Counted from the stretch's first letter, positions 35,995 to 45,311 are shown. The stretch is 64,000 bases of DNA from Sphingobium amiense (GCF_003967075.1 NZ_AP018664.1:2046001-2110000), one strand, 5' to 3'. Notes: generated by a model from the letters alone, not told the origin. Made by a program: numbers and translations.

Positions 35995-37629
35995 CCCCTG
36001 TCCCGCGCCGCAGAGCGTCAGCATCCGTGCCGCCAGTTCCCGCTCGCCCATGACGATATGCGGCACGCCAAGCGTCTCCAGATGCGCGACTTCCGCGTCA
36101 CTATGCGCACGGGCGATGACGTTGAGGTTGGGGTTGAGGTGACGGGCATGTTCGTGGATCGCGCCGCCCTCGAACCCTTCGGGCACCGCAATCAGCATGT
36201 TGCGCGCTTCGCCGATGTTCGCCGCGCGCAGATGCCGGTCTTCCAGCGCGTTGCCGCGCACGACGATATGGCCCGCCTCGCCTGCTTCCTCCGACTTTTC
36301 CCGGTCGTCCTCGATGACGACGAAATGGACGCCCTTGGCCGCAAGGGACGCGGCGATCAGCTTGCCGACGCGGCCATATCCCACGAGAATGGTGTGCCCC
36401 ATATTCTGCGCGATCTGGCTGTCGGCGGCGGAGGGCACGTCCTCCTCCTTGCGATGGTCGCGCACGATCATCGAGAAGAGGATCGGGTTGAGGAAGATCG
36501 ACACCATCGCGCCCGCCAGAATGAGGTCGCGCGCATCGGCTGGCAGGACGCCGAGGCCTGTCCCGAGCGATGCGAGAATGAAGGAAAACTCGCCGATCTG
36601 CGCAAGGCTGGCCGCGATGGTGAGCGCAGTCACATTGGGATGGCCGAACGCGCGCACGATGCCCCATGCCGCAATCGACTTGCCGATGACGATGATGAGC
36701 ACGGTGGCCAGCAGCGGCAGCGGCTGTTCGACCACGATCGAGGGGTTGAAGAGCATCCCCACCGACACGAAGAAGAGCACCGCGAACGCATCGCGCAGGG
36801 GGAGCGTCTCCTCCGTCGCGCGGCGGCTGAGCGGCGTTTCGCCGAGGATCATACCCGCGAAGAACGCGCCGAGCGCGAAGGACACGTCGAACACATAGGC
36901 CGCACCGAACGCAACGCCGAGCGCGATGGCCAGAACGGCGAGCCGGAACAGCTCGCGCGATCCGGTGTGGACGACCCAGTGCAGCGCCCAGGGGATGATG
37001 CGGCGGCCCACCACCATCATCACCACGACGAAGCCCGCGACTTTCAGCAGCGTGCCGATCAGCGGCGCCAGTAGGGCCGACGCTCCGCCCCCATCGGCAT
37101 TCTTCATGACAGTAGCGAGCGCGGGCAGCAGGACAAGCGCGAGCACCATCACCAGATCCTCGACGATCAGCCATCCGACCGCGATCCGTCCGCGCCGCGT
37201 ATCGACGAGATCCGCGCCCTGTAACGCGCGCAGCAGCACCACGGTGCTCGCGACCGAAAGCGCGAGGCCGAACACGAGGCCGCCCATGAGCGTCCAGCCC
37301 ATGAGGTGCGCAAGGCCCATGCCAAGCAGGGTCGCCGCCGCGATCTGAACCAGAGCGCCGGGCACCGCGATATTGCGGACCGACAGCAGATCCTTGAGCG
37401 AAAAATGCAGCCCCACCCCGAACATCAGGAGAATCACGCCGATTTCGGCGAGTTCGTTGGCAAGGCCCGCGTCGGCGACGAAGCCGGGAGTGAAGGGACC
37501 GACGAGGATGCCGGCGACCAGATAGCCGACCAGCGGCGACAGCTTCAGCCGGTGGGCTATCGACCCCATGATGAAGGCGACGACAAGACCCGCGACGATG
37601 GTTCCGATCAGGGGAGTATGATGGGGCAT
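35980..37629 (-). CDS. KefB/YbaL-type cation:proton antiporter with RCK (TrkA-N) domain
   Basis: The 549 residues have twelve or so transmembrane segments of the CPA2 fold (start LIGTIVAGLVVAFIMGSIAHRL; FALGAFFAGMILGETPLS; SLAQIGEFSFILASLG). A cytoplasmic Rossmann TrkA-N domain follows (HTILVGYGRVGKLIAASLAAKG) that senses NAD(H) or nucleotides. It resembles YbaL/KefB potassium/proton antiporters. ATG 37629 is chosen with AAGAG upstream rather than a TTG 18 bases earlier. Confidence 0.92.
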   Translation of the reverse strand: MPHHTPLIGTIVAGLVVAFIMGSIAHRLKLSPLVGYLVAGILVGPFTPGFVADAGLANELAEIGVILLMFGVGLHFSLKDLLSVRNIAVPGALVQIAAATLLGMGLAHLMGWTLMGGLVFGLALSVASTVVLLRALQGADLVDTRRGRIAVGWLIVEDLVMVLALVLLPALATVMKNADGGGASALLAPLIGTLLKVAGFVVVMMVVGRRIIPWALHWVVHTGSRELFRLAVLAIALGVAFGAAYVFDVSFALGAFFAGMILGETPLSRRATEETLPLRDAFAVLFFVSVGMLFNPSIVVEQPLPLLATVLIIVIGKSIAAWGIVRAFGHPNVTALTIAASLAQIGEFSFILASLGTGLGVLPADARDLILAGAMVSIFLNPILFSMIVRDHRKEEDVPSAADSQIAQNMGHTILVGYGRVGKLIAASLAAKGVHFVVIEDDREKSEEAGEAGHIVVRGNALEDRHLRAANIGEARNMLIAVPEGFEGGAIHEHARHLNPNLNVIARAHSDAEVAHLETLGVPHIVMGERELAARMLTLCGAGQGLGKR

Positions 37630-37688
37630 GATTGTTTTTCTCTTCAAGCGGCCGGACGCGCATGGGTGCGCGCCCGGCCCTGTTCACG

Positions 37689-37823
37689 TCATTCCACGAT
37701 GCTCATCATGGTCATGGCAAGCATTGCGGCTGCAAGTCCAAGGCCAGTCATGACCGCGGGCATGAACCACCAGGGCGGACGGCGCCGGGGGCGCTCGTCC
37801 AGCGGATCATCGTCATGGGGCAT
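37689..37823 (-). CDS. Small single-pass membrane protein
   Basis: This 44-residue protein has an acidic then Arg/Pro-rich N-terminus (MPHDDDPLDERPRRRPPWWF) followed by one hydrophobic helix of about 22 residues rich in Ala, Met and Leu, and stops with VE. It lies 59 bases upstream of the antiporter start on the same strand, so it may be co-transcribed. Function unknown. The clear N-in membrane topology and codon use suggest a real gene. Confidence 0.6.
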   Translation of the reverse strand: MPHDDDPLDERPRRRPPWWFMPAVMTGLGLAAAMLAMTMMSIVE

Positions 37824-37879
37824 GGCGTCCCTCCTCTATGCCGACGAAAGCCCGCGCGAAGGCGAGCGGTTCTCTATGG

Positions 37880-38272
37880 TCAGGCGGCTGAGGGGGGCGC
37901 ACGGGACCGGCCAGTGCGAAGAAGAGAGACAGGGATGTGGACAGGTGCAGGCCGCATCCCGCCGGACGTGAGCATGACGCGCGCCCCGGCAAACAGGCTC
38001 AGCAGCACCGCCAGAATCGCCACGAAGGGCGCGACCCTGCCGTCTGGCAGCCGTTCCGGCGACGCATCGGTGCGGACCGTGGGACGGGTCTTCACCACCA
38101 CTTCGCTGGTCGCCGGGTTGAAGGCGGAGCCGCGCGTCCGGCTGAGCGGCGGGCCGAGCGGCGCGAGGGCGGACAGCAGCGTGACGGCGATCAGGGTCCA
38201 GAGCGCAGCGAGAATCGCGGGGCGGTGGCGCCCGCCTCTTCCCTTCTGCCGGTCTGCACCGCTATGCCGCAT
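37880..38272 (-). CDS. Hypothetical membrane protein
   Basis: The 130 residues have a basic N-terminus, a transmembrane helix around 20-40 (AILAALWTLIAVTLLSALAPL), a periplasmic-type loop with several Thr/Arg, and a second helix around 82-103 (VAPFVAILAVLLSLFAGARV). No domain is recognised. It lies divergent from rplU and upstream of the small membrane protein on the same strand. Confidence 0.5.
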   Translation of the reverse strand: MRHSGADRQKGRGGRHRPAILAALWTLIAVTLLSALAPLGPPLSRTRGSAFNPATSEVVVKTRPTVRTDASPERLPDGRVAPFVAILAVLLSLFAGARVMLTSGGMRPAPVHIPVSLLRTGRSRAPPSAA

Positions 38273-38457
38273 CGTCGCTCCTGTATCGTCTGTCCCATAG
38301 ATAAGGTGCCGGTGCCGTCAAAACCACCCCGCAAAACCGCGCTGGATCGGTTGACAGGGCAGCCTCATTCCACTAACGGGCCACATTCCCGCGCGGGTCG
38401 ACAGGGCTAGTCCTTGATGAGCTGCGTAAAGCAGATTTGAACGAGAAGAGACAAGCC

Positions 38458-38754
38458 ATGTTCGCTATCGTGCGCACGGGCGGCAAGCAGTATCGCGTCG
38501 CCGCCGGAGACAAGATCGTCGTTGAGAAGCTGGCCGGTGAAGCCGGTGACAAGGTTACGCTGGGCGATGTCCTGCTGGCCGGTGAAAATGGCGACCTCAA
38601 GGACGCGTCGAAGCTGACCGTCGCCGCAGAGATCATCGCGCAGGCGAAGGGCGAGAAGGTCATCGTCTTCAAGAAGCGCCGCCGCCACAATTATCGCCGC
38701 AAGAACGGCCACCGCCAGAATCACACGATCCTCAAGATCGTGTCGATCGCCTGA
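38458..38754 (+). CDS. rplU: 50S ribosomal protein L21
   Basis: At 98 residues it begins [19 protein letters not shown] and ends with the [16 protein letters not shown] rRNA-binding basic motif, both diagnostic of L21. It pairs with rpmA 29 bases downstream. Confidence 0.98.
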   Translation: MFAIVRTGGKQYRVAAGDKIVVEKLAGEAGDKVTLGDVLLAGENGDLKDASKLTVAAEIIAQAKGEKVIVFKKRRRHNYRRKNGHRQNHTILKIVSIA

Positions 38755-38783
38755 GCCGTAGCGCAGAATAAGGAGTTTAGGTC

Positions 38784-39053
38784 ATGGCACATAAAAAAGC
38801 TGGCGGTTCGTCGCGCAACGGTCGCGATTCTGAGTCGAAGCGCCTTGGCGTCAAGAAGTTCGGCGGTCAGGACGTGATCGGCGGCAACATCATCATTCGC
38901 CAGCGCGGCACCCGCGTCTATCCGGGCCGCAACGTGGGCATGGGCAAGGACCATACCCTCTTCGCGCTGGACGAAGGCAAGGTGGTATTCCACACCGGTA
39001 AGCTCGGCCGCAAATATGTGTCGGTCGACGCGGTAGCCGAAGCCGCCGAATAA
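38784..39053 (+). CDS. rpmA: 50S ribosomal protein L27
   Basis: The 89 residues start [21 protein letters not shown], the flexible N-terminal tail reaching the peptidyl transferase centre, and continue with [21 protein letters not shown]. The stop is followed by two hairpins. AAGGAG precedes the start. Confidence 0.98.
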   Translation: MAHKKAGGSSRNGRDSESKRLGVKKFGGQDVIGGNIIIRQRGTRVYPGRNVGMGKDHTLFALDEGKVVFHTGKLGRKYVSVDAVAEAAE

Positions 39054-39098
39054 CGGACGATCGTATGACGGGTCGTCCTCCGCAAAGGGGCGATCCTC

Positions 39099-39128
39099 CC
39101 GGTGTCCGGACAAGCAGTCCGACACCGG
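39099..39128 (+). terminator. First hairpin after rpmA
   Basis: CCGGTGTC-CGGAC pairs with GTCCG-ACACCGG (about 13 pairs, one bulge, 5-base loop), 45 bases past rpmA. No T-run follows; it may act together with the hairpin at 39143. Confidence 0.5.
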
Positions 39129-39142
39129 TGTCCGAGGCAACA

Positions 39143-39173
39143 AGGGGCGCTCCTCATCATGAGGGGCGCCCCT
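39143..39173 (+). terminator. Second hairpin after rpmA
   Basis: A 14-pair stem, from AGGGGCGC and the following CCTCA to TGAGG and GCGCCCCT, closes on a three-base loop. It is very stable but lacks a clear T-run. Probably the main end of the rplU-rpmA transcript. Confidence 0.6.
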
Positions 39174-39326
39174 GTTCGCGTTGGGCGACATCCCCCTCGA
39201 AAATCCCTCAAGCCCCTGGAACCAAGCGGCTTTTCACGCGTCATGCGGGCAAAGCCGCCAGCCAGAGGCAGCGTCGTCAAGCCGTCATCATGGGCAGCTA
39301 ACGGCGCATCCGGAGGAGAGAAGAGA

Positions 39327-39899
39327 ATGTTCGCCCGCACCCCGCGCCTGTTGCTGCGTCCCGGCTGGATGGAAGATGCGCCCGCGCTGGTTCACGCCAT
39401 CGACGACCCCGCCGTCGCACGCAACCTGACGCATGTGCCCTGCCCCTACACGCTGGCCGACGCGGAAGCCTTCCTGTCGATGCCGCAGGACAGCCGCCTG
39501 CCGCGCCTGCTCGCCTTCACGCGCACGAACGGCGCGCCGCGCCTCGTCGGCGGATGCGGGCTGCATCTCGACGAGAAGGGCCGCCCCGAGCTGGGCTACT
39601 GGATCGCGCGCGCCTATTGGGGGCTGGGTTTCGCGACCGAAGCGGGCCGGGCCGTGCTGGGCATGGCGCGGGCGGCGGGGGTCACGGACATCCGCGCCGG
39701 GCACTTCATCGACAATCCCGCGTCGGGCAAGGTGCTGCGCAAGCTCGGCTTTCGCTGCACGGGAGAGACAGCATCGCGCTTCAGCCTCGGGCGCGGCGCG
39801 GCGGTCGATTCCCTGATCTTCGAAGAAGGCGAAACCGGCGAAATGAACGACGATCCGGCGATGGAGGTCTATCGCGACGCCATGCTGGCGGCGGCCTGA
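39327..39899 (+). CDS. GNAT-family N-acetyltransferase (RimJ/RimL-like)
   Basis: The 190 residues begin ARTPRLLLRPGWMEDAPAL, with the acetyl-CoA-binding part GYWIARAYWGLGFATEAGRAVLGMA (motif A) and HFIDNPASGKVLRKLGF (motif B). Such enzymes acetylate ribosomal proteins, amines or antibiotics; the substrate here is unknown. The start is well supported by GGAGGAGAGAAGAG. Confidence 0.9.
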   Translation: MFARTPRLLLRPGWMEDAPALVHAIDDPAVARNLTHVPCPYTLADAEAFLSMPQDSRLPRLLAFTRTNGAPRLVGGCGLHLDEKGRPELGYWIARAYWGLGFATEAGRAVLGMARAAGVTDIRAGHFIDNPASGKVLRKLGFRCTGETASRFSLGRGAAVDSLIFEEGETGEMNDDPAMEVYRDAMLAAA

Positions 39900-39915
39900 C
39901 GCCCGCGCGACATCC

Positions 39916-40449
39916 CTAACCGGGGGGATTGCGCGGGCGGTCGAACACCCGAGTGGGCTTGCCGCCGTAGAGCGTGTCGGTCAGCGGGGAAAATCCCAGC
40001 TTCTCCGCGACCCTGATAGAGGGCGCATTGTCGGGTTCGACGATGCAGCGGAGCGAGGGCGCATCCGCATGGGCGTCTGCCCATCGGATGACGGCGGTCA
40101 TGGCTTCAGTCGCGATGCCCTTTCCCCACGCCTGCGGCCCCAGCACCCAGCCGGCTTCGGGAACGCCCTCCAGTTCGGGGATGCCGCGCTCCGCGCTGAG
40201 CAGGCCCGCTTCGCCCAGGAACGCGCCGCTTTCCCGGTCCTCGATTGCCCACATGCCGTAGCCGAGCAGCGACCACATGCCCGCATAGCGCAGCAGGCGG
40301 AACCACACCGCCTGCGCGTCCTGCGCCATCCCGCCGATGAAACGGACGACATCGGCATCGGACCAGAGGCGGCGGCAGGCGGCATAATCCTCCACCCGAT
40401 GCGCGCGGAGGATGAGGCGGGGTGTTTCGAGAATGGGAGCGCCGGACAT
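39916..40449 (-). CDS. GNAT-family N-acetyltransferase (RimJ/RimL-like), second copy
   Basis: The 177 residues begin ILETPRLILRAHRVEDY and contain GWVLGPQAWGKGIATEAMTAVIRW and VEPDNAPSIRVAEKLGFS, matching the same subfamily as the convergent neighbour ending at 39899. They are probably not a recent duplication, given low identity outside motifs. The ATG at 40449 gives a full-length domain; the ribosome binding site is weak. Confidence 0.88.
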   Translation of the reverse strand: MSGAPILETPRLILRAHRVEDYAACRRLWSDADVVRFIGGMAQDAQAVWFRLLRYAGMWSLLGYGMWAIEDRESGAFLGEAGLLSAERGIPELEGVPEAGWVLGPQAWGKGIATEAMTAVIRWADAHADAPSLRCIVEPDNAPSIRVAEKLGFSPLTDTLYGGKPTRVFDRPRNPPG

Positions 40450-40480
40450 AGCAGGATAAGACAGCCCCCGCCCCCCACGG

Positions 40481-41332
40481 TCAAGCGATGGAGGGCAAGG
40501 CACTCTCCATTCGCGCATCCTCATAGGGCGTGTCGGCCAGCGCGATCAGCGCCCGGTCATCCACCTTCCACGGATGGAAACCGGGCAGGAAATAGCCCAG
40601 CCATGGCAGCGCTACGCGCCGCACGATGCCGGGCCTCGCCAGCGCATAGTGCAGCAACCCGCCCCATGCGCGAATGCCCGTGATCCCGTCCTGCCGCAGC
40701 AGATCCACCATGCCGCGCGCGCGATGGTGGAGGAAATGGCGCGTGACGATCAGCATCATCAGCGACCTGACCCACCAGCGCCTGAGGCGCGGCCAGTCGC
40801 GGGTGGCATGGACCCAAGTGTCGTGCGCCACGCCCTTATGCTCGATCTCCTCGACGGCATGCCAGCGCCACAGCGCGGCGAGGTCCGGGTCCGCACCGTC
40901 CAGATGGCGCGGATCGCGCAGCAGTTCATGGGCGAGGATGGCGGTGAAATGCTCCAGCGCCATGGTCGCGGCAAGGCGGACGATGGGCGGGCGGCGGTAG
41001 GCGAGGTCCAGCACCATGGTCACGTCCGCATCGAGGCGCGATACATCATAGCCCTGATCCGTCACCTGTCGGTTGAAGGCCAGATGTTCGCGGCTGTGGA
41101 CGACCTCCTGCTTTATGAAAGCAGCGATCTCCTGCCTCAGCTTGTCGGAGGCGCCCTCGCGGAAGGCGCGGACAGAGTCGATGAAGAAGGCTTCGCCGCG
41201 CGGGAAGGTGATCGACAGCGCGTTGAAGAAAGCCGTGGCGAAGGGATCGCCGTTCAGCCAATGTCGCTGCATCCTGCGTGCCCGTCCGAAGCGGCGGTCG
41301 CGCGGAGTGATGGTGAGGTCGACGGGGGTCAT
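40481..41332 (-). CDS. Predicted metal-dependent hydrolase (PF10118-type)
   Basis: This 283-residue, all-helical protein shows the family's histidine/glutamate pattern: GEAFFIDSVRAFRE, KQEVVHSREHLAFN, ALEHFTAILAHELL and WHAVEEIEHKGVAHD, likely a di-metal site. It is widespread and poorly characterised. It is transcribed divergently from the TetR gene at 41385, separated by 52 bases that carry two TetR-type operators, so it is the probable target of that regulator. Confidence 0.85.
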   Translation of the reverse strand: MTPVDLTITPRDRRFGRARRMQRHWLNGDPFATAFFNALSITFPRGEAFFIDSVRAFREGASDKLRQEIAAFIKQEVVHSREHLAFNRQVTDQGYDVSRLDADVTMVLDLAYRRPPIVRLAATMALEHFTAILAHELLRDPRHLDGADPDLAALWRWHAVEEIEHKGVAHDTWVHATRDWPRLRRWWVRSLMMLIVTRHFLHHRARGMVDLLRQDGITGIRAWGGLLHYALARPGIVRRVALPWLGYFLPGFHPWKVDDRALIALADTPYEDARMESALPSIA

Positions 41333-41351
41333 GAGACGCTCCTTTCGATAC

Positions 41352-41390
41352 TGACATTGATGTAAATATGAGATACTGACAATCATGTCA
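41352..41390. promoter_or_regulatory. Two TetR-type operator palindromes in the divergent promoter
   Basis: TGACA-TTGA-TGTAA (41352-41365) and TGACA-ATCA-TGTCA (41377-41390) are the same inverted repeat, 25 bases apart start to start. The second is perfect and covers the ATG of the TetR gene at 41385. The arrangement would let the regulator block both divergent promoters and its own translation start. Confidence 0.7.
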
Positions 41391-42002
41391 ATAAAACGCG
41401 GACGCCTTACTCCCGACGAAAGCCGCCTCGCCGCTGTGGAAGCCGCGCGTGCGTTGCTGATCGAGGCAGGCCCGCAGGCGGTGACGCTGAAGGCCGTGGC
41501 GGCGCGGATTGGACGAACGCATGCCAATCTGCTGCATCATTTCGGATCGGCGGCGGGATTGCAGAAAGCGCTCGCGGCGCATCTGGCCGAAGTCATCACC
41601 GCGAATATCGGCGAAGCGGTGGATGCTGCGCGGCGCGGCGAAGTCAGTCCGCGCACCATCGTCGACATGACCTTCGACGCGTTCGACGCGCAGGGCGCGG
41701 GCGCGCTGGCGAGCTGGATGCTCTCGTCCGGCAACGAGGACGCGCTCGATCCGGTGGTGGAGGCGATCCATCGCCTCGTCGACAAGCTGGCCGCCAGCGC
41801 GCTCACGCCCAACCTCGCCGGCCTGATCCGCGAGAATACGCTGATGCTGGTGCTGCTGGCGCTGGGCGATTCGCAACTGGGCGGGCCGATGGCGGCGGCG
41901 ATCGGCCTGTCGCGCGAAAAGGCGCGGGAGATCGCGACGCGCAGCCTTACTTCGGCGCTGCTGGCGGAAGCTGTGACCCATGCGGCGCAGGCCAAGGTTT
42001 AA
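41385..42002 (+). CDS. TetR-family transcriptional regulator
   Basis: The 205 residues have an N-terminal helix-turn-helix (AARALLIEAGPQAVTLKAVAARIGRTHANLLHHFGSAAGLQKAL) and a helical ligand-binding part. It probably represses the divergent metal-dependent hydrolase gene and itself through the paired palindromes in the 52-base gap. The start codon lies inside one palindrome and has no good Shine-Dalgarno sequence. Confidence 0.88.
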   Translation: MSIKRGRLTPDESRLAAVEAARALLIEAGPQAVTLKAVAARIGRTHANLLHHFGSAAGLQKALAAHLAEVITANIGEAVDAARRGEVSPRTIVDMTFDAFDAQGAGALASWMLSSGNEDALDPVVEAIHRLVDKLAASALTPNLAGLIRENTLMLVLLALGDSQLGGPMAAAIGLSREKAREIATRSLTSALLAEAVTHAAQAKV

Positions 42003-42032
42003 CTTTGGCCCATATGGCGCTATGGGCGCGCC

Positions 42033-43130
42033 ATGCATTTCCTCGATCAAGCGAAAATCTATATCAAGTCCGGCTGGGGCGGCCCCGGCGCGGTCAGTTT
42101 CCGGCGTGAGAAATATGTCGAATATGGCGGCCCGGACGGCGGCAATGGCGGCAAGGGCGGCGACATCATTTTCGAAGCGGTGGCGGGTCTCAACACGCTG
42201 ATCGACTTCCGCTACACCCAGCATTTCAAGGCGCAGCGCGGCCAGCCCGGCATGGGCAAGAATCGCTATGGTGCGGGCGGCGAAGACCTTGTCATCAAGG
42301 TGCCCGTGGGCACGCAGATCCTGTCCGATCCCACCCCCGTCGACGGGACGGAGGACGAGGAAGACGGCACGATGGAATATGAGCAGGAACTGCTCGCCGA
42401 CTTTACCGAGGTGGGCCAGCGGCTCGTGCTGCTGCGCGGCGGCGATGGCGGGCGCGGCAACCTGTCCTACAAGACCAGCACCAACCGCGCGCCGCGCCAG
42501 CATGGCACGGGATGGCCGGGGCAGGAAATGTGGGTGTGGCTGCGCCTGAAGCTGCTGGCGGACGTCGGTCTTGTCGGCATGCCCAACGCCGGCAAATCGA
42601 CCTTCATCAATCAGGTCACGAACACCAAGGCGAAGGTCGGCGCATACGCCTTCACCACCACCAAGCCGCAGCTTGGCGTGGTGCTGCACCGCGACCGGGA
42701 ATTCGTGCTGGCGGACATTCCGGGCCTGATCGAAGGCGCGGCGGAAGGCGCGGGTATCGGTGACCGGTTCCTGGGCCATATCGAGCGGTGCCGCGTGCTG
42801 CTGCACCTGATCGACGCAACGGGCGAAGATCCGGTCGAGCAGTTCCGCATCGTGACCGACGAACTGGCGGCCTATGGCGGCGGGCTGGACGAAAAGCCGC
42901 AGCTTGTGGTGCTCAACAAGGGCGACCTGCTGGGGCAGGAGCTGATGGAAGACATCGCCGATCAGTTGCGCGAAGAGGCGGATGTGGAGGAGGTCTTCAT
43001 CATCTCCGGCGCGACCGGCGATGGCGTGGGCACGCTGCTGGACGCGGTGCTGCCACTGCTGGACCAGCCGCCCGAAAACGACGAGGATGAGGAAGCGCCT
43101 GCGGCCGAAAAGCCATGGTCGCCGATCTGA
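42033..43130 (+). CDS. obgE: GTPase ObgE/CgtA
   Basis: The 365 residues have the Gly-rich Obg fold (FLDQAKIYIKSGWGGPGAVSFRREK, YGGPDGGNGGKGGD) and a GTPase domain with G1 GMPNAGKST, switch region TTKPQLG, G3 DIPGLIEGA and G4 NKGD. An acidic tail follows. It is a late 50S assembly and stringent-response GTPase. It is followed 31 bases later by proB, an arrangement common in alphaproteobacteria. Confidence 0.97.
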   Translation: MHFLDQAKIYIKSGWGGPGAVSFRREKYVEYGGPDGGNGGKGGDIIFEAVAGLNTLIDFRYTQHFKAQRGQPGMGKNRYGAGGEDLVIKVPVGTQILSDPTPVDGTEDEEDGTMEYEQELLADFTEVGQRLVLLRGGDGGRGNLSYKTSTNRAPRQHGTGWPGQEMWVWLRLKLLADVGLVGMPNAGKSTFINQVTNTKAKVGAYAFTTTKPQLGVVLHRDREFVLADIPGLIEGAAEGAGIGDRFLGHIERCRVLLHLIDATGEDPVEQFRIVTDELAAYGGGLDEKPQLVVLNKGDLLGQELMEDIADQLREEADVEEVFIISGATGDGVGTLLDAVLPLLDQPPENDEDEEAPAAEKPWSPI

Positions 43131-43161
43131 TCATGGCATTGTCCCTCCCGTTCGGTGTCGC

Positions 43162-44292
43162 ATGACCCACCCCCTCTCCGGCTTCCCCCCTGCCCTCATC
43201 CGCCGCCTGGTCATCAAGATCGGGTCGGCGCTGCTGGTCGACGGGGACGGGCAGGTGCGCACCGGATGGCTGCGCACGCTGGTCGGCGACGTGGCGGATC
43301 GGCGCGCGGCGGGGCAGCACGTCATCATCGTTTCGTCGGGCGCGATTGCGCTGGGCGCGCGGCGGCTGAAACTGCCCAAGGGCGGGCGCGGCTCCCTGGA
43401 GGATGCGCAGGCGGCGGCAGCGACGGGGCAGATCGCGCTGTCGCAATGCTGGGCCAGCCTGCTGGAAGAACGCGGGATCACCGCCGCGCAGATGCTGGTG
43501 ACGCTGGACGATCTGGAAAACCGGCGGCGCTACCTCAATGCGTCGGCGACGCTGGAGCGGCTGATGGCGCTGGGCGTGGTGCCGGTGGTCAACGAGAATG
43601 ACAGCGTGGCGACGGCGGAGATCCGCTTCGGCGACAATGACCGGCTGGCGGCGCGCATCGGACAGGCGGCACGGGCCGACGCGGTTGCGCTGCTGTCGGA
43701 CGTGGACGGGCTTTACACCGCCAACCCGCACGCCGATGCGAGCGCGATGCTGATCGAGACAATAGAGACGATAGACGATGCCATCATGGCGATGGCCGAT
43801 GGCGGTTCCGCATCGGGCATGGGTTCGGGCGGCATGGTGTCGAAGATTCAGGCGGCGAAGATCGCCACCGGGGCGGGCGCGCACCTCGCCATCCTGTCGG
43901 GCAAGGTCGATGCGCCGCTGTCGCACTGGGCGGGCGGCGGCAGGGGGTCGATCTTCCTCGCGGCGCAGGGCAAGGGGGCGCGCAAGGGATGGCTCGCCGG
44001 GCGGCTGACGACGCGCGGGCGGCTGGTGGTCGATGCGGGCGCGGAGAAGGCGCTGGGGCGCGGCAACAGCCTGCTGCCCGCCGGGGTGGCGCGGGTCGAA
44101 GGCGTGTTCGAGCGCGGGGATGTGGTCGACATCGTGGCGCAGGACGGCCGCGTGATCGCGCGCGGTCTGATCGAATATGACAGCGATGCCGCCGCGAAGA
44201 TCGCAGGGCGTCGCAGCGAGGAGATCGCCGCGCTGCTGGGCGAAATGCCGCGATCCGTGCTGGTCCATCGCGACCATATGGCGATGGTCTGA
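43162..44292 (+). CDS. proB: Glutamate 5-kinase
   Basis: It phosphorylates glutamate in the first step of proline synthesis. The 376 residues have the amino-acid kinase domain (LVIKIGSALLVDG, VSSGAIALGARRL, VVPVVNENDSV, FGDNDRLAARIGQ, GGMVSKIQAAKIA) and a C-terminal PUA domain from about residue 285 (RGRLVVDAGAEKALGRGNSLLPAGV). It is the middle gene of obgE-proB-epimerase. Confidence 0.97.
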   Translation: MTHPLSGFPPALIRRLVIKIGSALLVDGDGQVRTGWLRTLVGDVADRRAAGQHVIIVSSGAIALGARRLKLPKGGRGSLEDAQAAAATGQIALSQCWASLLEERGITAAQMLVTLDDLENRRRYLNASATLERLMALGVVPVVNENDSVATAEIRFGDNDRLAARIGQAARADAVALLSDVDGLYTANPHADASAMLIETIETIDDAIMAMADGGSASGMGSGGMVSKIQAAKIATGAGAHLAILSGKVDAPLSHWAGGGRGSIFLAAQGKGARKGWLAGRLTTRGRLVVDAGAEKALGRGNSLLPAGVARVEGVFERGDVVDIVAQDGRVIARGLIEYDSDAAAKIAGRRSEEIAALLGEMPRSVLVHRDHMAMV

Positions 44293-44296
44293 CTTC

Positions 44297-45211
44297 ATGG
44301 CGTTCCGCATTGCAATAACGGGTGCGACGGGCTTCGTCGGGACCGAGGTGCTGGAACAGGCGCTGGCCGAAGGGTTGCGCGTTAATGCGCTGACCCGCAA
44401 GGCGCAGCCGCCGCGTGCACGGCTGAAATGGGTGCCGGGGTCGCTGGAGGATGCCGCCGCGCTGGACACGCTGGTGCGGGATGCCGATGCGGTGGTGCAT
44501 ATCGCAGGCGTGGTCAACGCGCCCGACCGGGAGGGTTTCGAGGCGGGCAATGCGCGGGGCACCATGGCGGTGATCGACGCCATGCGGCGGCGGGGCATCC
44601 GGCGGCTGGTGCATGTGTCGTCGCTGGCGGCACGGGAGCCGAAGCTTTCCGACTATGGCTGGTCCAAGCAACTGGCCGAGAAATATGTGAAGGCGAGCGG
44701 GCTGGACTGGAGCATTGTGCGGCCGCCGGCGATATACGGACCCAATGACCGCGAGATGCTGGACCTGTTTCGCATGGCGCGGCGGGGCATCATGCTGCTG
44801 CCGCCGGGGGGGCGCCTGTCGGTGATCCATGTCGGCGATCTCGCGCGGCTGCTGCTGGCGCTGGCGCAGGAGAAGGAAGCGAGCCTGACGCGCACCTATG
44901 AGGTGGATGACGGCGTTGCGGGCGGATGGGACCACAAGGCGTTCGGCGCGGAAATCGGGCGGGCGATGGGGCGTCAGGTCAAAACGCTGGCGACGCCGCA
45001 ATGGCTGCTGTCGCTCGCGGCGCAGGCGGATCGGATGGTGCGTGGCAGGCGGGCCAAGCTGACGCCCGACCGGGTTAGCTATTTCTGCCATCCCGACTGG
45101 GTGGTGGGAAAGCGCAAACAGCCGCCCAAGCGGCTCTGGGTGCCGCAGGTGGCGACCGCCGATGGCCTGAAGGCGACGGCGGCGGCCTACCGGGACAAGG
45201 GCTGGCTCTGA
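44297..45211 (+). CDS. NAD-dependent epimerase/SDR family protein
   Basis: The 304-residue extended short-chain dehydrogenase fold has the nucleotide motif ITGATGFVGTEVLEQALAEG, VHIAGVVNAPD and YGWSKQLAEKYV (catalytic Tyr-X3-Lys). It resembles the NDUFA9-like atypical SDRs. The substrate is unknown. The start lies four bases after the proB stop, so it is probably co-transcribed. Confidence 0.88.
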   Translation: MAFRIAITGATGFVGTEVLEQALAEGLRVNALTRKAQPPRARLKWVPGSLEDAAALDTLVRDADAVVHIAGVVNAPDREGFEAGNARGTMAVIDAMRRRGIRRLVHVSSLAAREPKLSDYGWSKQLAEKYVKASGLDWSIVRPPAIYGPNDREMLDLFRMARRGIMLLPPGGRLSVIHVGDLARLLLALAQEKEASLTRTYEVDDGVAGGWDHKAFGAEIGRAMGRQVKTLATPQWLLSLAAQADRMVRGRRAKLTPDRVSYFCHPDWVVGKRKQPPKRLWVPQVATADGLKATAAAYRDKGWL

Positions 45212-45311
45212 ACAGCGGCCGGACGGGCACGCCGAAGCGACACGCCGAAGTTCACACCGTTGTCGAGGGGTCGGCGACGCAAATCCGCCATTTTCCGTGG
45301 ACGAGAGCAAC

